A stretch of 64,000 nucleotides of DNA. Origin: Aurantimonas endophytica. Its GTDB lineage: Bacteria > Pseudomonadota > Alphaproteobacteria > Rhizobiales > Rhizobiaceae. How positions within the stretch are numbered: position 1 is the stretch's first letter; each line of letters starts with the position of its first letter. This document shows, one piece after another, positions 8,846 to 18,133 of the stretch. The notes under the pieces are model-generated. The model was not told the DNA's origin. It did not search any database and saw nothing but the letters and a program-made list of their open reading frames with translations. The stretch spans positions 1,116,001 through 1,180,000 of the forward strand of contig NZ_JACIEM010000001.1 in assembly GCF_014196845.1 (NCBI RefSeq), in the 5' to 3' direction. A program made the translations under genes and the position numbers.

Positions 8846-9781
8846 TCAGGCGGCCATGGGCGTCTTAAGCCGCGCCTTCCAGGTTCCGGCGTTGACCAGC
8901 TTGACGATGACGTCCCCGAGGGCCCGCGCGACGACCTCGCTTCCACGCGGATTCATCGTGCGCTGCGACACCACGACCGAGAGCCGCCACGACGGCGTCG
9001 GGTCGACGATCGGTACCGCCGCCATCTCGTTGCGCCGCAATTCCTCGAGAAAGGCGAAATGCGGCATCACGGTGCAGTGGCCTTCCTCGCAGACCAGCCG
9101 GGCAATGGCCGGCAGGCTGTCGCAATCCAGCGCGGTCGGCACGACGTCATGCCTGGCTGCCAGCCGCTCGATGACGCTGCGCAGGATATGCGGTCGCCCC
9201 GGCAGCACCAGAGGCAGGTCGAAGATCTTCTGGAAGGGCACCGAGCCGCGGCGCGCCATCGCGCTTCCGGGCGGGACGAACAGCATCAGGTCCTCGGCGA
9301 TCATCTCGGTATAGGCGACGTGCTCGAAGGCACGGTGATCATAGAGCAAGGCGACGTCGAGCCGCCCCGCCCGGATGAAATCGTCGAGATAGCCGGACAT
9401 CGCCTCGACCACGTGAAGGACGATGTTCGGCTGCGTCGCCGCCAGTTCCCGGAACAGCGGCAGCGAAAGGCTGCGCGCGGCCGAGGTCGGCAACCCTACG
9501 GAGATCTTGCCGGTCGGATACGCCGCCTGCGACTGGATCACGTCGCGCGCCCGCTCGACCCCGCTCAAGATCTTGCGGGCGTGGTCGTAGAATTGCTGGC
9601 CCAGCTCCGTCAGGCTGGCGCCGCGGGCGTGGCGGGTGAGCAGTTCCACCCCCAGCTCGTCCTCTAGATTGCGGATCTGCTGGCTGAGCGAGGGCTGCGC
9701 GATACGCAGGATCTCGGCGGCGCGCGAGAAGTTGCCCGCGTCCGCGATCTGCACGAAATATCGAAGCTGACGAAGGTCCAT
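8846..9781 (-). CDS. LysR-family regulator (Nac/Cbl-like)
   Basis: 311 residues starting MDLRQLRYF, the classic LysR opening, chosen over an in-frame start 16 codons upstream. The N-terminal HTH contains RAAEILRIAQPSLSQQI, followed by the periplasmic-binding-like effector domain beginning near residue 90 (KISVGLPTSAAR). It closely resembles the LysR at 11252-12229 in both domains (shared PTSA, HVVEAM/HLVEAM, LDVALLYD-type and WRLSVV/WRLSIV segments), so the pair are paralogues flanking codA. It may control codA or the ABC operon. Confidence 0.9.
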   Translation of the reverse strand: MDLRQLRYFVQIADAGNFSRAAEILRIAQPSLSQQIRNLEDELGVELLTRHARGASLTELGQQFYDHARKILSGVERARDVIQSQAAYPTGKISVGLPTSAARSLSLPLFRELAATQPNIVLHVVEAMSGYLDDFIRAGRLDVALLYDHRAFEHVAYTEMIAEDLMLFVPPGSAMARRGSVPFQKIFDLPLVLPGRPHILRSVIERLAARHDVVPTALDCDSLPAIARLVCEEGHCTVMPHFAFLEELRRNEMAAVPIVDPTPSWRLSVVVSQRTMNPRGSEVVARALGDVIVKLVNAGTWKARLKTPMAA

Positions 9782-9956
9782 GATGCGTCTCCGGTGGGAG
9801 ATGACGCACAAATCATAGGCGGATGTCAAATAGTCTAGATTTTAGGCATACGAATGGCCTATGGCGCGCAGCGACCGTGCACACCGCGTATGCGGATGCT
9901 CCGTGTCCGCTCCCACCTTTCCTGAACCCCGCGGCAGCGCGCTCGATAGGCTGCCG
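9782..9956. promoter_or_regulatory. Upstream region of LysR gene with inverted repeat CATAGGC...GCCTATG
   Basis: An inverted repeat CATAGGC (9814-9820) / GCCTATG (9857-9863) encloses an AT-rich patch in front of the LysR gene and downstream of the codA stop. It is compatible with LysR autoregulation. The 9-mer GCCTATGGC (9857-9865) recurs at 12412-12420 in the other LysR-controlled spacer. Confidence 0.4.
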
Positions 9957-11255
9957 CTATGGCGCCGGCCAGAACGGTGCGTATCCCGTCACGGAGACCT
10001 TCTGCGCCCGCCCCGGCAGGTCGAGCATCGTCTCCCGCGCCGGTGTCTCGGCAAGCACGCGTCCGCGCCGCACCACTGCCAGCCGGTCCGCCCGAAGCCT
10101 GATCGCCTCGATGGGATCGCGCGCATCGAGCAGCACGAAATCGGCGTGGCAGCCGGGTGCCAGACCGTAGTCCTCGAGGCCGAAGGCGCGTGCGGCGTTT
10201 GTGGTGATCGCCTCGAAGCAGAACCGGATCTCCTCGAGGCTGATCATGTGCGCCGCATGCGTCGCCATATGGGCGACGTCGAGCATGTCGGCATTGCCGA
10301 AGACGTACCAAGGATCCATGCAGGAATCCTGCCCGAGCGCGATGTTGACGCCCTTCGCCCGCAGCTCCGGGATGCGCATCAGGCCGCGGCGCTTCGGATA
10401 GGTGTCGCTTCGACCCTGTAGATTGATGTTGGCGAGCGGGTTGGGGATGCAGTGCATGCCGGATTCGGCGATCAACGGAATGAGCTTGCTGGCGTAGTAG
10501 TTGTCCATCGAGTGCATCGAGGTGAGGTGCGACCCGGACACCCGGTCCCGAAGCCCGAGCCGAACCGCCTCGGCCGCCAGCGTCTCGACGTGACGCGACA
10601 GCGGATCGTCGGTCTCGTCGCAATGCAGGTCGACCCTGAGGCCCCGCGCGGCGGCGATCTCGCAGAGCGCGACGACCGAACGGTTGCCCTCCTCCATCGT
10701 CCGCTCGAAATGCGGGATGCCGCCGACGACGTCGACGCCGCGGTCGAGCGCGCGCTCCAGATTCGCTGCCGCGATCGGCGAGCGGAAATAGCCGTCCTGC
10801 GGGAACGCCACGATCTGCAGGTCGAGATAGTCCCTCACCTTGTCGCGCACGTCGAGCAGCGCCTCGACCCCGACGAGGCGCTCGTCGCAGACGTCGACAT
10901 GGGTGCGGATCGCCAGCAGGCCCTGCGCGACGGCGAGGTCGCAATAGCGCAACGCCCGCTCCGCCACTGCCTCGACCGTCCGCAGCGGCCGCTGCTCGCC
11001 CCAGAGGGCGATCCCCTCCAGCAGCGTTCCCGACCGGTTGAAGCGCGGCTGCCCGACCGACAGCGTCGCATCCAGATGGAAGTGGATGTCGACGAAGGGG
11101 GGCGAGACGAGCCGCCCCGTCGCGTCGACCTCGCGGCCGGCCTCGGCCTGAAGGCGCGGCTCGACCGCAACGATGCGCCCGTCCCGGCAGCCGATGTCGA
11201 TTCCGGTGCGGCCGTCCGGCAGGTTGCCGTTCCGCATGATGAGATCGAAGGTCAT
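9957..11255 (-). CDS. codA: Cytosine deaminase-like amidohydrolase (CodA family; possible creatinine deaminase)
   Basis: 432 residues, strongly similar to E. coli CodA along its whole length: DIHFHLDATLSVGQP, HVDVCD, QIVAFPQDG, the DETDD loop, HLTSMHS, NPLANINLQGRSDTYPKRRG and the DPWY segment. Metal ligands His58, His60, the His in DLHCDETDD and Asp310 are present. Next to Asp310 the E. coli Asp is replaced by Ser (QDS versus HDD), a position known to affect substrate choice. CodA-type enzymes deaminate cytosine, and in some bacteria creatinine to N-methylhydantoin. The start overlaps the upstream LysR stop (ATGA). Substrate is therefore cytosine or creatinine; the neighbouring creatininase favours the latter. 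Confidence 0.88.
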   Translation of the reverse strand: MTFDLIMRNGNLPDGRTGIDIGCRDGRIVAVEPRLQAEAGREVDATGRLVSPPFVDIHFHLDATLSVGQPRFNRSGTLLEGIALWGEQRPLRTVEAVAERALRYCDLAVAQGLLAIRTHVDVCDERLVGVEALLDVRDKVRDYLDLQIVAFPQDGYFRSPIAAANLERALDRGVDVVGGIPHFERTMEEGNRSVVALCEIAAARGLRVDLHCDETDDPLSRHVETLAAEAVRLGLRDRVSGSHLTSMHSMDNYYASKLIPLIAESGMHCIPNPLANINLQGRSDTYPKRRGLMRIPELRAKGVNIALGQDSCMDPWYVFGNADMLDVAHMATHAAHMISLEEIRFCFEAITTNAARAFGLEDYGLAPGCHADFVLLDARDPIEAIRLRADRLAVVRRGRVLAETPARETMLDLPGRAQKVSVTGYAPFWPAP

Positions 11256-12229
11256 GAGAGGTCCTTGCTCGGGAATGGATGGAGGTCGGTGATGCTCGTT
11301 CCGGGTGCCCGGCGCAGCTGCGCATCCCATATGCCGGCGGCCACCAGCGAACGGGCAACCTCGTCGAGGAGCCGCGCCACTGCCATCGAGGCCCGGCCGT
11401 CGGCGGCCTTGCGGGACATGACGATCGACAGGCGCCATGTCGGCGTCGGGTCGACGAGTGGAATGGCGACGAGTTCGCCGCGATCGATCTCCTCGCGCAG
11501 GGCGAAGCTCGGATAGATCGAGGCATTTCCGTCCAGCACCAGCGCCACGATCGCCTGCAGGCTGTCGCAGTTGACGGCGATCGTCAGTTCGGCGTCAGCG
11601 CGCGCCGCGAAGGTTTCCACCACTTCTCGGATCACGTGCGGTCGCTGGGGCAGCACGAGAGGAAGGGCCAGCGCCTCGCGATACGGAACGGCGCGCCGCC
11701 CGGCGAGCTCGTGCCCGGCGGGCAGGATGAGCTGCAGCGCCTCGACCATCACGTCATTCGCGACGATGTTCTCGAACACCTTGCGATCGTAGAGCAGTGC
11801 CACGTCGACCTTGCCCGTCTGCATCCATTCGTCGAGACTGCCGGTCATTGCCTCGACGAGATGGATGGCGATCCGCGGGTAGCGCTCGGCGGCGGCGCGG
11901 ATCAGCGGCACCGCCAGGCCCCGGCAGGCAGAGGTCGGAAGCCCGAGCACGACCACGCCGGCAGGACTGTCGGCCGCTGCCTGCAGCGCCTCGCGCGATC
12001 GCTCCACCTCCCGCAGGATGAGCCGGACGTGGTCGCACAGGAGCCGCCCCTGTTCAGTGGCCGTCACCCCACGCGGATGGCGCGCCAATAGGTTCACCCC
12101 GAGTTCGTCCTCCAGGCTGCGCACATGCTGGCTCAGCGACGGCTGGGCGACGCTCAGCACTTCTGCGGCACGCGAGAAGCTGCCGCTGTCGGCGATCTGC
12201 AGGAAATAGCGAAGCTGGCGAAGTTCCAT
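11252..12229 (-). CDS. LysR-family regulator (Nac/Cbl-like), translationally coupled to codA
   Basis: 325 residues, MELRQLRYF start, HTH with RAAEVLSVAQPSLSQHV, effector domain from about residue 90. It is a paralogue of the LysR at 8846-9781. Its TGA overlaps the codA ATG, and it is divergent from the polyamine-type ABC operon, so it is the best candidate regulator for both codA and that operon. Confidence 0.92.
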   Translation of the reverse strand: MELRQLRYFLQIADSGSFSRAAEVLSVAQPSLSQHVRSLEDELGVNLLARHPRGVTATEQGRLLCDHVRLILREVERSREALQAAADSPAGVVVLGLPTSACRGLAVPLIRAAAERYPRIAIHLVEAMTGSLDEWMQTGKVDVALLYDRKVFENIVANDVMVEALQLILPAGHELAGRRAVPYREALALPLVLPQRPHVIREVVETFAARADAELTIAVNCDSLQAIVALVLDGNASIYPSFALREEIDRGELVAIPLVDPTPTWRLSIVMSRKAADGRASMAVARLLDEVARSLVAAGIWDAQLRRAPGTSITDLHPFPSKDLS

Positions 12230-12608
12230 CCCGTACTCCGGGGTCGGAGATGGCCTGAGTGTCGGCGACCGGCGGCTTCTGTCAAACGCCCAGAACCTAT
12301 GCAGAATGACTATCGCCTGCTCAGAATCGATGCAGGCGATAGGAAATCACGTAAAGATAACAATGGAGGAGGATTGGTTAACTCGCCGATATCTGCACGC
12401 CTATAACTTCTGCCTATGGCTGGCGATTGCTATTTCGTCTTTTGAATCACGAAACCCGTGGTGCAAGCTCCTGATCACACCGAAGCGCCGAAACGGCACG
12501 GAGAGCTCGTGAACGCGGGCTGTCTGTCGATGGCTCGTGCCGTCGAAATTGCCGTTCAAGGCCCGCGAGCGGTGCTCGTTGAACGGCCACACGGACAGGA
12601 GACATTGG
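12230..12608. promoter_or_regulatory. Divergent control region, LysR-codA versus ABC/creatininase operon
   Basis: This 379-base spacer holds a perfect 11-bp inverted repeat (see 12310-12342), an AT-rich stretch at about 12345-12440 and the 9-mer GCCTATGGC (12412-12420). The ABC gene has a ribosome binding site (CAGGAGA, 9 bases before ATG 12609). No convincing small gene is seen. Confidence 0.5.
12310..12342. promoter_or_regulatory. Perfect 11-bp inverted repeat, probable operator
   Basis: CTATCGCCTGC (12310-12320) and GCAGGCGATAG (12332-12342) are exact reverse complements separated by 11 bases. The centre-to-centre spacing is about two helical turns, which suits a dimeric or tetrameric DNA-binding protein, presumably the LysR encoded 80 bases away. 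No T-run follows, so a terminator is unlikely. Confidence 0.6.
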
Positions 12609-13760
12609 ATGAGCAAGTTTCAGATTACCGATCCGCGCGGGCTGTTGCTGCGCCCGACGCGCCGGACGGTGCTCCAGGGCGCCGGCGCGCTGGCCGGCGC
12701 GGCCGCCTTCACCGGCTTCGGCCCCTTTGAGGCGAGCGCCCAGGACAACGTGCTCAACGTCCTCACCTGGCCGGGCCATGGCGATCCTGCCTTCGTCAAG
12801 CCGTTCGAGGACGAGCACGGCGTGAAGGTGGTCGCCAAGGAGTATGTCGGCGGCGAACCGATGCTGGCGCTGATGAACCAGTCGCCTCCGGGATCCTTCG
12901 ACGTCGTGCTGGCCGATGCCGAATACATCTACATGCTCCAGGAAGGCGGCTTCATCGACGAGATGGATCCGGCCGATTACCCGCTCGCCGACTACTGGCC
13001 GGAGTTCCAGAAGTTCCCGCTGCACTGGATGGACGACAAGCTCTATTCGGTGATGATCCGCTTCGGCTATCTCGGCCTCGCCTACCGCACGGACGTCCTG
13101 AACGAGGAGGACGTGAAGACCTACAAGGCGCTGTGGAGCGAGAAGGTGAAGGGCAAGGTCGGCTTCTTCGACTGGTACCTGCCGACCATGGGCTGCCTCA
13201 GCCTCGGCAACGGCAACAAGCCGCCCTTCGACATCGACGAGGCGGCCTTCGAGGCCCTGAAGGAGACGCTGTTCTCGCTTCGGCCGCAGACCAGCGGCTT
13301 CTACTCGATGGCCGACCAGTTCGCGATGCTCACCAACGGCACCGCCGGCGTCATCCCCGGCGTCGGCGACTGGGTGGTGCTGCTGCTGCAGAACGAGGGC
13401 GTGCCGGTGAGTGCGGTCGTACCCGACGAAGGCGGCATCCAGTGGACCGAATCCATGTCCATCGTCTCGAGCTCGTCGAAGAAGGATCTCGCCAAGAAGT
13501 TCATCCAGTACGCCAGCTCGCCGGAAGGCCAGTTCCGTTCGGCCCGCCTGCCCGCCTATTGGGCCTCGATCCCCAACCGCAAGGGCTGGGAGAAGATGAA
13601 CGCCGAGGCCCCCGAGGACGCGGTGAAGCTGCGCCACACCTTCGACGCCCGCAACGTCATGGACGAATACAAGGACGGCAAGATCTTCATTCGCCAGACG
13701 CCGGTGCAGCAGGACATCGAGACCTGGAACGACACCTGGTCCGAATTCAAGGCCATGTGA
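12609..13760 (+). CDS. Polyamine-type ABC transporter substrate-binding protein
   Basis: 383 residues. The N terminus has a twin-arginine signal (PTRRTVLQGAGALAGAAAF), so it is probably exported folded by Tat. The mature part resembles PotD/PotF-type binding proteins (TWPGHGDP, FDVVLADAEYIYML, GFFDWYLPTMG). Cargo cannot be read directly; the operon context (amidohydrolase, creatininase) suggests a small nitrogenous compound such as creatinine. First gene of a six-gene rightward operon. Confidence 0.88.
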   Translation: MSKFQITDPRGLLLRPTRRTVLQGAGALAGAAAFTGFGPFEASAQDNVLNVLTWPGHGDPAFVKPFEDEHGVKVVAKEYVGGEPMLALMNQSPPGSFDVVLADAEYIYMLQEGGFIDEMDPADYPLADYWPEFQKFPLHWMDDKLYSVMIRFGYLGLAYRTDVLNEEDVKTYKALWSEKVKGKVGFFDWYLPTMGCLSLGNGNKPPFDIDEAAFEALKETLFSLRPQTSGFYSMADQFAMLTNGTAGVIPGVGDWVVLLLQNEGVPVSAVVPDEGGIQWTESMSIVSSSSKKDLAKKFIQYASSPEGQFRSARLPAYWASIPNRKGWEKMNAEAPEDAVKLRHTFDARNVMDEYKDGKIFIRQTPVQQDIETWNDTWSEFKAM

Positions 13761-13839
13761 TCCGCCTGCCGGGGCGGCTTCGGGCGGCTTCGGGCTGCTC
13801 CGGCAAGCGCATCCCTTCATGCAATGAAACAGGTACGTC

Positions 13840-14712
13840 ATGGCTGACAGGTCTCTGTCGCACGCCCGCGCCAGCCGCATCCGCTTCGCGGTGTTCCTCG
13901 GCGCCCCGACGCTAATCTGGCAGCTCTGCTTCTTCGTGGTGCCGCTTGGCTTTCTGGTAGCCATGACCTTCTGGTCGGTGCGCAATTTCCGGCTGCAGCC
14001 GGACTTCACCTTCGCCAACTGGTCGACGATCCTCTCTGCCGGCTTCTTCCAGAGCGCCTATGTCTACACGTTCAGCCTGTCGGCCCTGGTCGCCGTGTTC
14101 GTCAGCGTCGCCGCCTTTCCCGTCGCCTATGTCCTCGCCTTCAAGGTGCGGCCGTCGACGCGGATGCTGCTGGCGGGCCTGCTCGTCGTGCCGTTCTTCA
14201 CCAGCTTCCCGGTCCGCATCTACTCGATGCAGATCTTCTTCAGCCCGAACGGCCTGATCAACACGGCGCTCGACGCCATCGGGATCGCGCCCATCTCCGT
14301 CCTCAACAGCCCGACCGGCACCTTCATCGGCTTCCTCACCCTGACGGCGCCGCTGGTGGTGCTGCTGCAGACCTTTTCGCTGGTCGCCGTCGACCGACAG
14401 CTGGTCGAGGCGGCGCACAACCTGCGCTGCGGCGCGCTGCGCACCGTCTTCACGATCGTCATCCCCGCAGCCCGCGTCGGCCTCGTCGTCGCCGGCGCCT
14501 TCGCCTTCGTGCTGGCCTTCGGCGACTATATCAGCCCGCAATTTCTCGGCGGCTCCAACCCGCCGACCCTGTCGATCCTCATCGCCGACCAGGTAAAATC
14601 CGGCAACCACTGGCCCCGCGCCTCCGTCGTCGCCGTGATCATGATCGCCACGCTCGCCCTGGTGCTCGGCGCCCTGCTGAAGCTCGCCTATGGCGGCCGG
14701 AAAGCCGCATGA
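13840..14712 (+). CDS. ABC transporter permease (PotB-like)
   Basis: 290 residues with six predicted membrane helices. The binding-protein-dependent permease signature (EAA loop) reads LVEAAHNLRCGALRTVFTIV at about residues 187-206. PotB-type subunit of the inner membrane complex. Overlaps the next permease by 4 bases (ATGA). Confidence 0.9.
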   Translation: MADRSLSHARASRIRFAVFLGAPTLIWQLCFFVVPLGFLVAMTFWSVRNFRLQPDFTFANWSTILSAGFFQSAYVYTFSLSALVAVFVSVAAFPVAYVLAFKVRPSTRMLLAGLLVVPFFTSFPVRIYSMQIFFSPNGLINTALDAIGIAPISVLNSPTGTFIGFLTLTAPLVVLLQTFSLVAVDRQLVEAAHNLRCGALRTVFTIVIPAARVGLVVAGAFAFVLAFGDYISPQFLGGSNPPTLSILIADQVKSGNHWPRASVVAVIMIATLALVLGALLKLAYGGRKAA

Positions 14713-15530
14713 CCCGCACCCGCACAGCCAGCCTTCTCGCCAACACGCTGCTCGTGGCGTGGACCGTCCTGGTCTTCGCCTTCATCTTCGCGCCGGTCGT
14801 TTCCACCGTCGTCTTCTCGTTCAATGCCGACCGATTTCCGGCGCTGCCGTGGGGCGGGTTCTCGCTGCAATGGTACGAGGCGATCGCCGCCGACGAGACC
14901 ATCCGACGCGGCCTGTGGAACAGCCTGGTCGTCGCCTTCGGCGCCTCGCTCATCGCCACCTTCCTCGGCTTCACCGCCGCCTATGTGGACTACCGCTTCC
15001 GCTTCTTCGGCAAGGGCATCTACATGGCACTGGCCGCCCTGCCCCCGACCGTGCCGGTGGTCATCATGGGCGTCGCCATGCTGACCTTTCAGGGCCGCAT
15101 CGGCCTGTCGGGCACCATACCGGGTCTCATCGCCGCCCATGTCGTCGTCTGCGCGCCCTTCGCCATGGCACTGGTGCGCATGCGGCTCGCCGACCTCGAC
15201 CGCGATCTCGAGCCCGCGGCCTGGAATCTGGGCGCCAGCCAATGGACGACCCTGCGCGAGATCGTGCTGCCTTTCGTCGCCCCATCGCTGTTCTCGGCGC
15301 TGCTGATCACCGCCTCGGTCTCCTTCGACGAATTCATGATCGCCTGGTTAATATCCGGGCTGAACGAGACGCTGCCGGTGCGCGTCCTTGCCATGCTGCA
15401 GGGCCAGGTGAGCCCGCGCATCAACGCCGTCGGCGCGCTGGTCTTCGGCGTCAGCATCCTGCTCGTCGTCGTCGCCCAGCTCGTCGCCGCCCGGCGCCTT
15501 GCCGCCGCACGCCTCAAGGGAAGCGATTGA
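14709..15530 (+). CDS. ABC transporter permease (PotC-like)
   Basis: 273 residues, six membrane helices, EAA-type loop around PAAWNLGASQWTTLREIVLP (about 176-195) that contacts the ATPase. Forms the channel with the preceding permease. Its TGA shares a base with the ATPase start (TGATG). Confidence 0.9.
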   Translation: MTRTRTASLLANTLLVAWTVLVFAFIFAPVVSTVVFSFNADRFPALPWGGFSLQWYEAIAADETIRRGLWNSLVVAFGASLIATFLGFTAAYVDYRFRFFGKGIYMALAALPPTVPVVIMGVAMLTFQGRIGLSGTIPGLIAAHVVVCAPFAMALVRMRLADLDRDLEPAAWNLGASQWTTLREIVLPFVAPSLFSALLITASVSFDEFMIAWLISGLNETLPVRVLAMLQGQVSPRINAVGALVFGVSILLVVVAQLVAARRLAAARLKGSD

Positions 15531-16612
15531 TGACACCCACCATGATCGAGCTCGACCAGGTCGCGAAGGCCTATGGCGACCAGATGGCCGTGTCCGACGT
15601 GTCGCTGGATATCCGCAAAGGCGAGTTCATCGCGCTGATGGGCCCGTCCGGCTGCGGCAAGACCACCACGCTGCGCATGCTGGCGGGCCTCGAGACGCCC
15701 ACCGCCGGGGAAATTCGCCTCTGGGGCCGGCGGATCAACGAGGACACGCCCTGGTCCCGCGACACGCCGCTGGTCTGGCAGAACTACGCGCTGTTCCCGT
15801 TCATGACCGTGCGCCGGAACGTCGAGTTCGGGCTGAAGCACCGCGGCACGCCGCCGCGCGAGCGCACGGCCAAGGCGGACGAATGGCTGGCGCGCATGGG
15901 CATCGGCGCGCTCGCCGAACGGATGCCCGGCCAGCTCTCCGGCGGCCAACGCCAGCGTGTCGCGCTTGCCCGCGCGCTGGCGACGGAACCCGAACTGCTG
16001 CTGCTCGACGAACCGCTGAGCGCCCTCGACCCGCATCTGAAGGTGAAGATGCAGGCCGAACTCGTCCGGCTGCACCAGGAACTCGGCATCACCTTCATCT
16101 GCGTCACGCACAGCCCCTCGGAGGCTTTTGCCATGGCCGACCGGGTGGTGATCATGAGCGAGGGACGCGTCCAGCAGGTCGGCGCCCCGCGCGACATCCA
16201 CCGGCGGGCCGAGAACCGCTTCGTCGCCGAATTCCTCGGCGGCTCGAATCTGATCGCCGGCACCGTCGCATCCCGGGAAGCCGGCGCCATCACCATCGAC
16301 ACCGCCAGCGGGCCGCTGCTCGCCCGCACGTCGGAGGACCAAGGGCTCTCACCCGGCGACGCGGCGACGCTGGTGGTCGGCACCGACCGCGTGGCGATCA
16401 CGAGCGAGCGCCCCGCGAGCGGCAACGCGCTGGAGGCCCGCGTCGCGACGCTCGATTTCGTCGGCGCCTCCGTCACGGTGTTCATGGAGACGCCGGCCGG
16501 GCTCGAGATCCGGGCGCAGCTCTCCTCACGCGATCTCGACGCAATGCCGCTCGCCCCGGGCGACGCGGTGTTCGTCCATTGGCCCGCAGAGGCCGGCTAT
16601 TTCCTTGCATGA
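15530..16612 (+). CDS. ABC transporter ATP-binding protein (PotA-like)
   Basis: 360 residues. Walker A GPSGCGKTTT (about 40-49), signature LSGGQRQR, Walker B LLLLDEP and a switch His in CVTHSP are all intact. A C-terminal TOBE-type regulatory domain follows from about residue 240. The 1-base overlap with the permease stop fixes the ATG at 15530. Energises the polyamine-type importer. Confidence 0.95.
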   Translation: MTPTMIELDQVAKAYGDQMAVSDVSLDIRKGEFIALMGPSGCGKTTTLRMLAGLETPTAGEIRLWGRRINEDTPWSRDTPLVWQNYALFPFMTVRRNVEFGLKHRGTPPRERTAKADEWLARMGIGALAERMPGQLSGGQRQRVALARALATEPELLLLDEPLSALDPHLKVKMQAELVRLHQELGITFICVTHSPSEAFAMADRVVIMSEGRVQQVGAPRDIHRRAENRFVAEFLGGSNLIAGTVASREAGAITIDTASGPLLARTSEDQGLSPGDAATLVVGTDRVAITSERPASGNALEARVATLDFVGASVTVFMETPAGLEIRAQLSSRDLDAMPLAPGDAVFVHWPAEAGYFLA

Positions 16613-16630
16613 CGACAGGACGGAGCTGAC

Positions 16631-18133
16631 ATGACGACATTCATCCGGGGCGCGACGCTGCTGGCAATGGGCGGCGGGACCGGCGCGGAGCCGTTCACCG
16701 GCGATCTTCTGATCGAGGGCGACCGGATCGCCGCGATCGGGCCGTCGCTTCCCGTGCCGGAGGGCGCGACGATCATCGAGGGGGCCGGCAAGCTGGTCAT
16801 GCCGGGCCTCGTCAACGCCCATCTCCATTCCAACGAGGCGCTGTTCAAGGGTCGCTACGACAACATGCCGCTCGAGGTGTGGATGCTCTATGCCTACCCG
16901 ATCCGAGCTGCCAAGGCGCTCCCCCCGCGCCTGGTCTATCTGCGCTCGATGCTGGTGGCGATGGAGTCGCTGCGCACCGGCGTCACCTGCATCACCGACG
17001 ACCTCTACGAAAGCCCGCGCTCGGAGCTCGAACTGATGGGCGCGGCGATCGACGCCTATGACGATGTCGGCATCCGCGCCACCGTCTCCGCCCACGTCGT
17101 CAACCGCAACTTCCTCGACACGATCCCCTTCACCCGCGACTACGTGCCGGCGCATCTGCAGGAGGAGATCGATGCGATCCAGCCGGTGACGACGCCGGAT
17201 TACCTCGCCTTCGTCAGGGAGGCGCATGCCCGCTTCCACGGGCGCTCGGGCCGCATCCGGACGATGCTCGCGCCCTCGGCGCCGCAGCGCTGCACGCCGG
17301 AGCTGATGCTGGCCGCCAACGAGCTGGCGAAGGAATGGAACGCGCCCTTCCATACCCACATCGTCGAGACCAAGGTTCAGTCCGTGACCGGGCCGGAATT
17401 CTACGGCAAGTCGCTGGTCGCCTACATGGACGATCTCGGCCTGCTCAACCCGTGGACGACCATTGCGCATTCGATCTGGGTCAGCGATTCCGACATCGAA
17501 CGCATGGGCAGAGCCGGCGTCTCGGTCTGCCACAACGCCATCTCCAACCAGAAGCTCGGTGCCGGCTCCGCGCCGGTGCGCAAGCTTCTCACGGCCGGCG
17601 TCAATGTCGGCCTCGGCTCCGACGGCATCTGCTCCAACGACACGCCGCGGATCTTCGACGTGATGAAGGCCGCGGCCCTGATGCACAAGGTCAACAATCC
17701 CGACTGGTCGCGCTGGCTGAACGCCAGCGAGGTGCTCCATGCGGCGACCCTCGGCGGTGCGCGCACTGCATTGCTGCAAGAGGAGACCGGCTCACTGGAG
17801 GTCGGCAAGAAGGCCGACCTGCTGATCCTCGACGCGGAGACCGCGAGCTTTACGCCGCTCAACGACATCCGCAACCACCTCGTCTACTGCGAGAACGGCT
17901 CGTCGATAGAGAAGGTTTTCGTCAACGGCGAGATGGTGGTCGAGAACGGCCGCCTGACCCGCGTCGACGAGAAGGCGCTGCTCGCCGAATTGCGGGCGCT
18001 GATGCCGGAGTTCCTCGAATATACCAAAGGCGTCGAGGCGGCGAACGGCGAGCTGGAGCCGGCCTTCACGAAGGTCGTGCAGCGCTGCAACGCCATGGAT
18101 GTCGGCATGACGCGCTGGGCCTCCGATGCTTGA
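16631..18133 (+). CDS. Metal-dependent amidohydrolase (guanine/cytosine deaminase-like)
   Basis: 500 residues of the TrzA/AtzA/guanine-deaminase-like amidohydrolase family. Metal ligands: His64 and His66 in NAHLHSN, His in FHTHIVET, His in IAHSIWVS, Asp in GLGSDGICSND. Family members hydrolyse or deaminate ring nitrogens in the cytosol. It is cotranscribed with the transporter and overlaps the creatininase by 8 bases, suggesting a consecutive step in the same pathway. Substrate not determinable; a deaminase of a creatinine- or pyrimidine-like ring is plausible. Confidence 0.85.
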   Translation: MTTFIRGATLLAMGGGTGAEPFTGDLLIEGDRIAAIGPSLPVPEGATIIEGAGKLVMPGLVNAHLHSNEALFKGRYDNMPLEVWMLYAYPIRAAKALPPRLVYLRSMLVAMESLRTGVTCITDDLYESPRSELELMGAAIDAYDDVGIRATVSAHVVNRNFLDTIPFTRDYVPAHLQEEIDAIQPVTTPDYLAFVREAHARFHGRSGRIRTMLAPSAPQRCTPELMLAANELAKEWNAPFHTHIVETKVQSVTGPEFYGKSLVAYMDDLGLLNPWTTIAHSIWVSDSDIERMGRAGVSVCHNAISNQKLGAGSAPVRKLLTAGVNVGLGSDGICSNDTPRIFDVMKAAALMHKVNNPDWSRWLNASEVLHAATLGGARTALLQEETGSLEVGKKADLLILDAETASFTPLNDIRNHLVYCENGSSIEKVFVNGEMVVENGRLTRVDEKALLAELRALMPEFLEYTKGVEAANGELEPAFTKVVQRCNAMDVGMTRWASDA

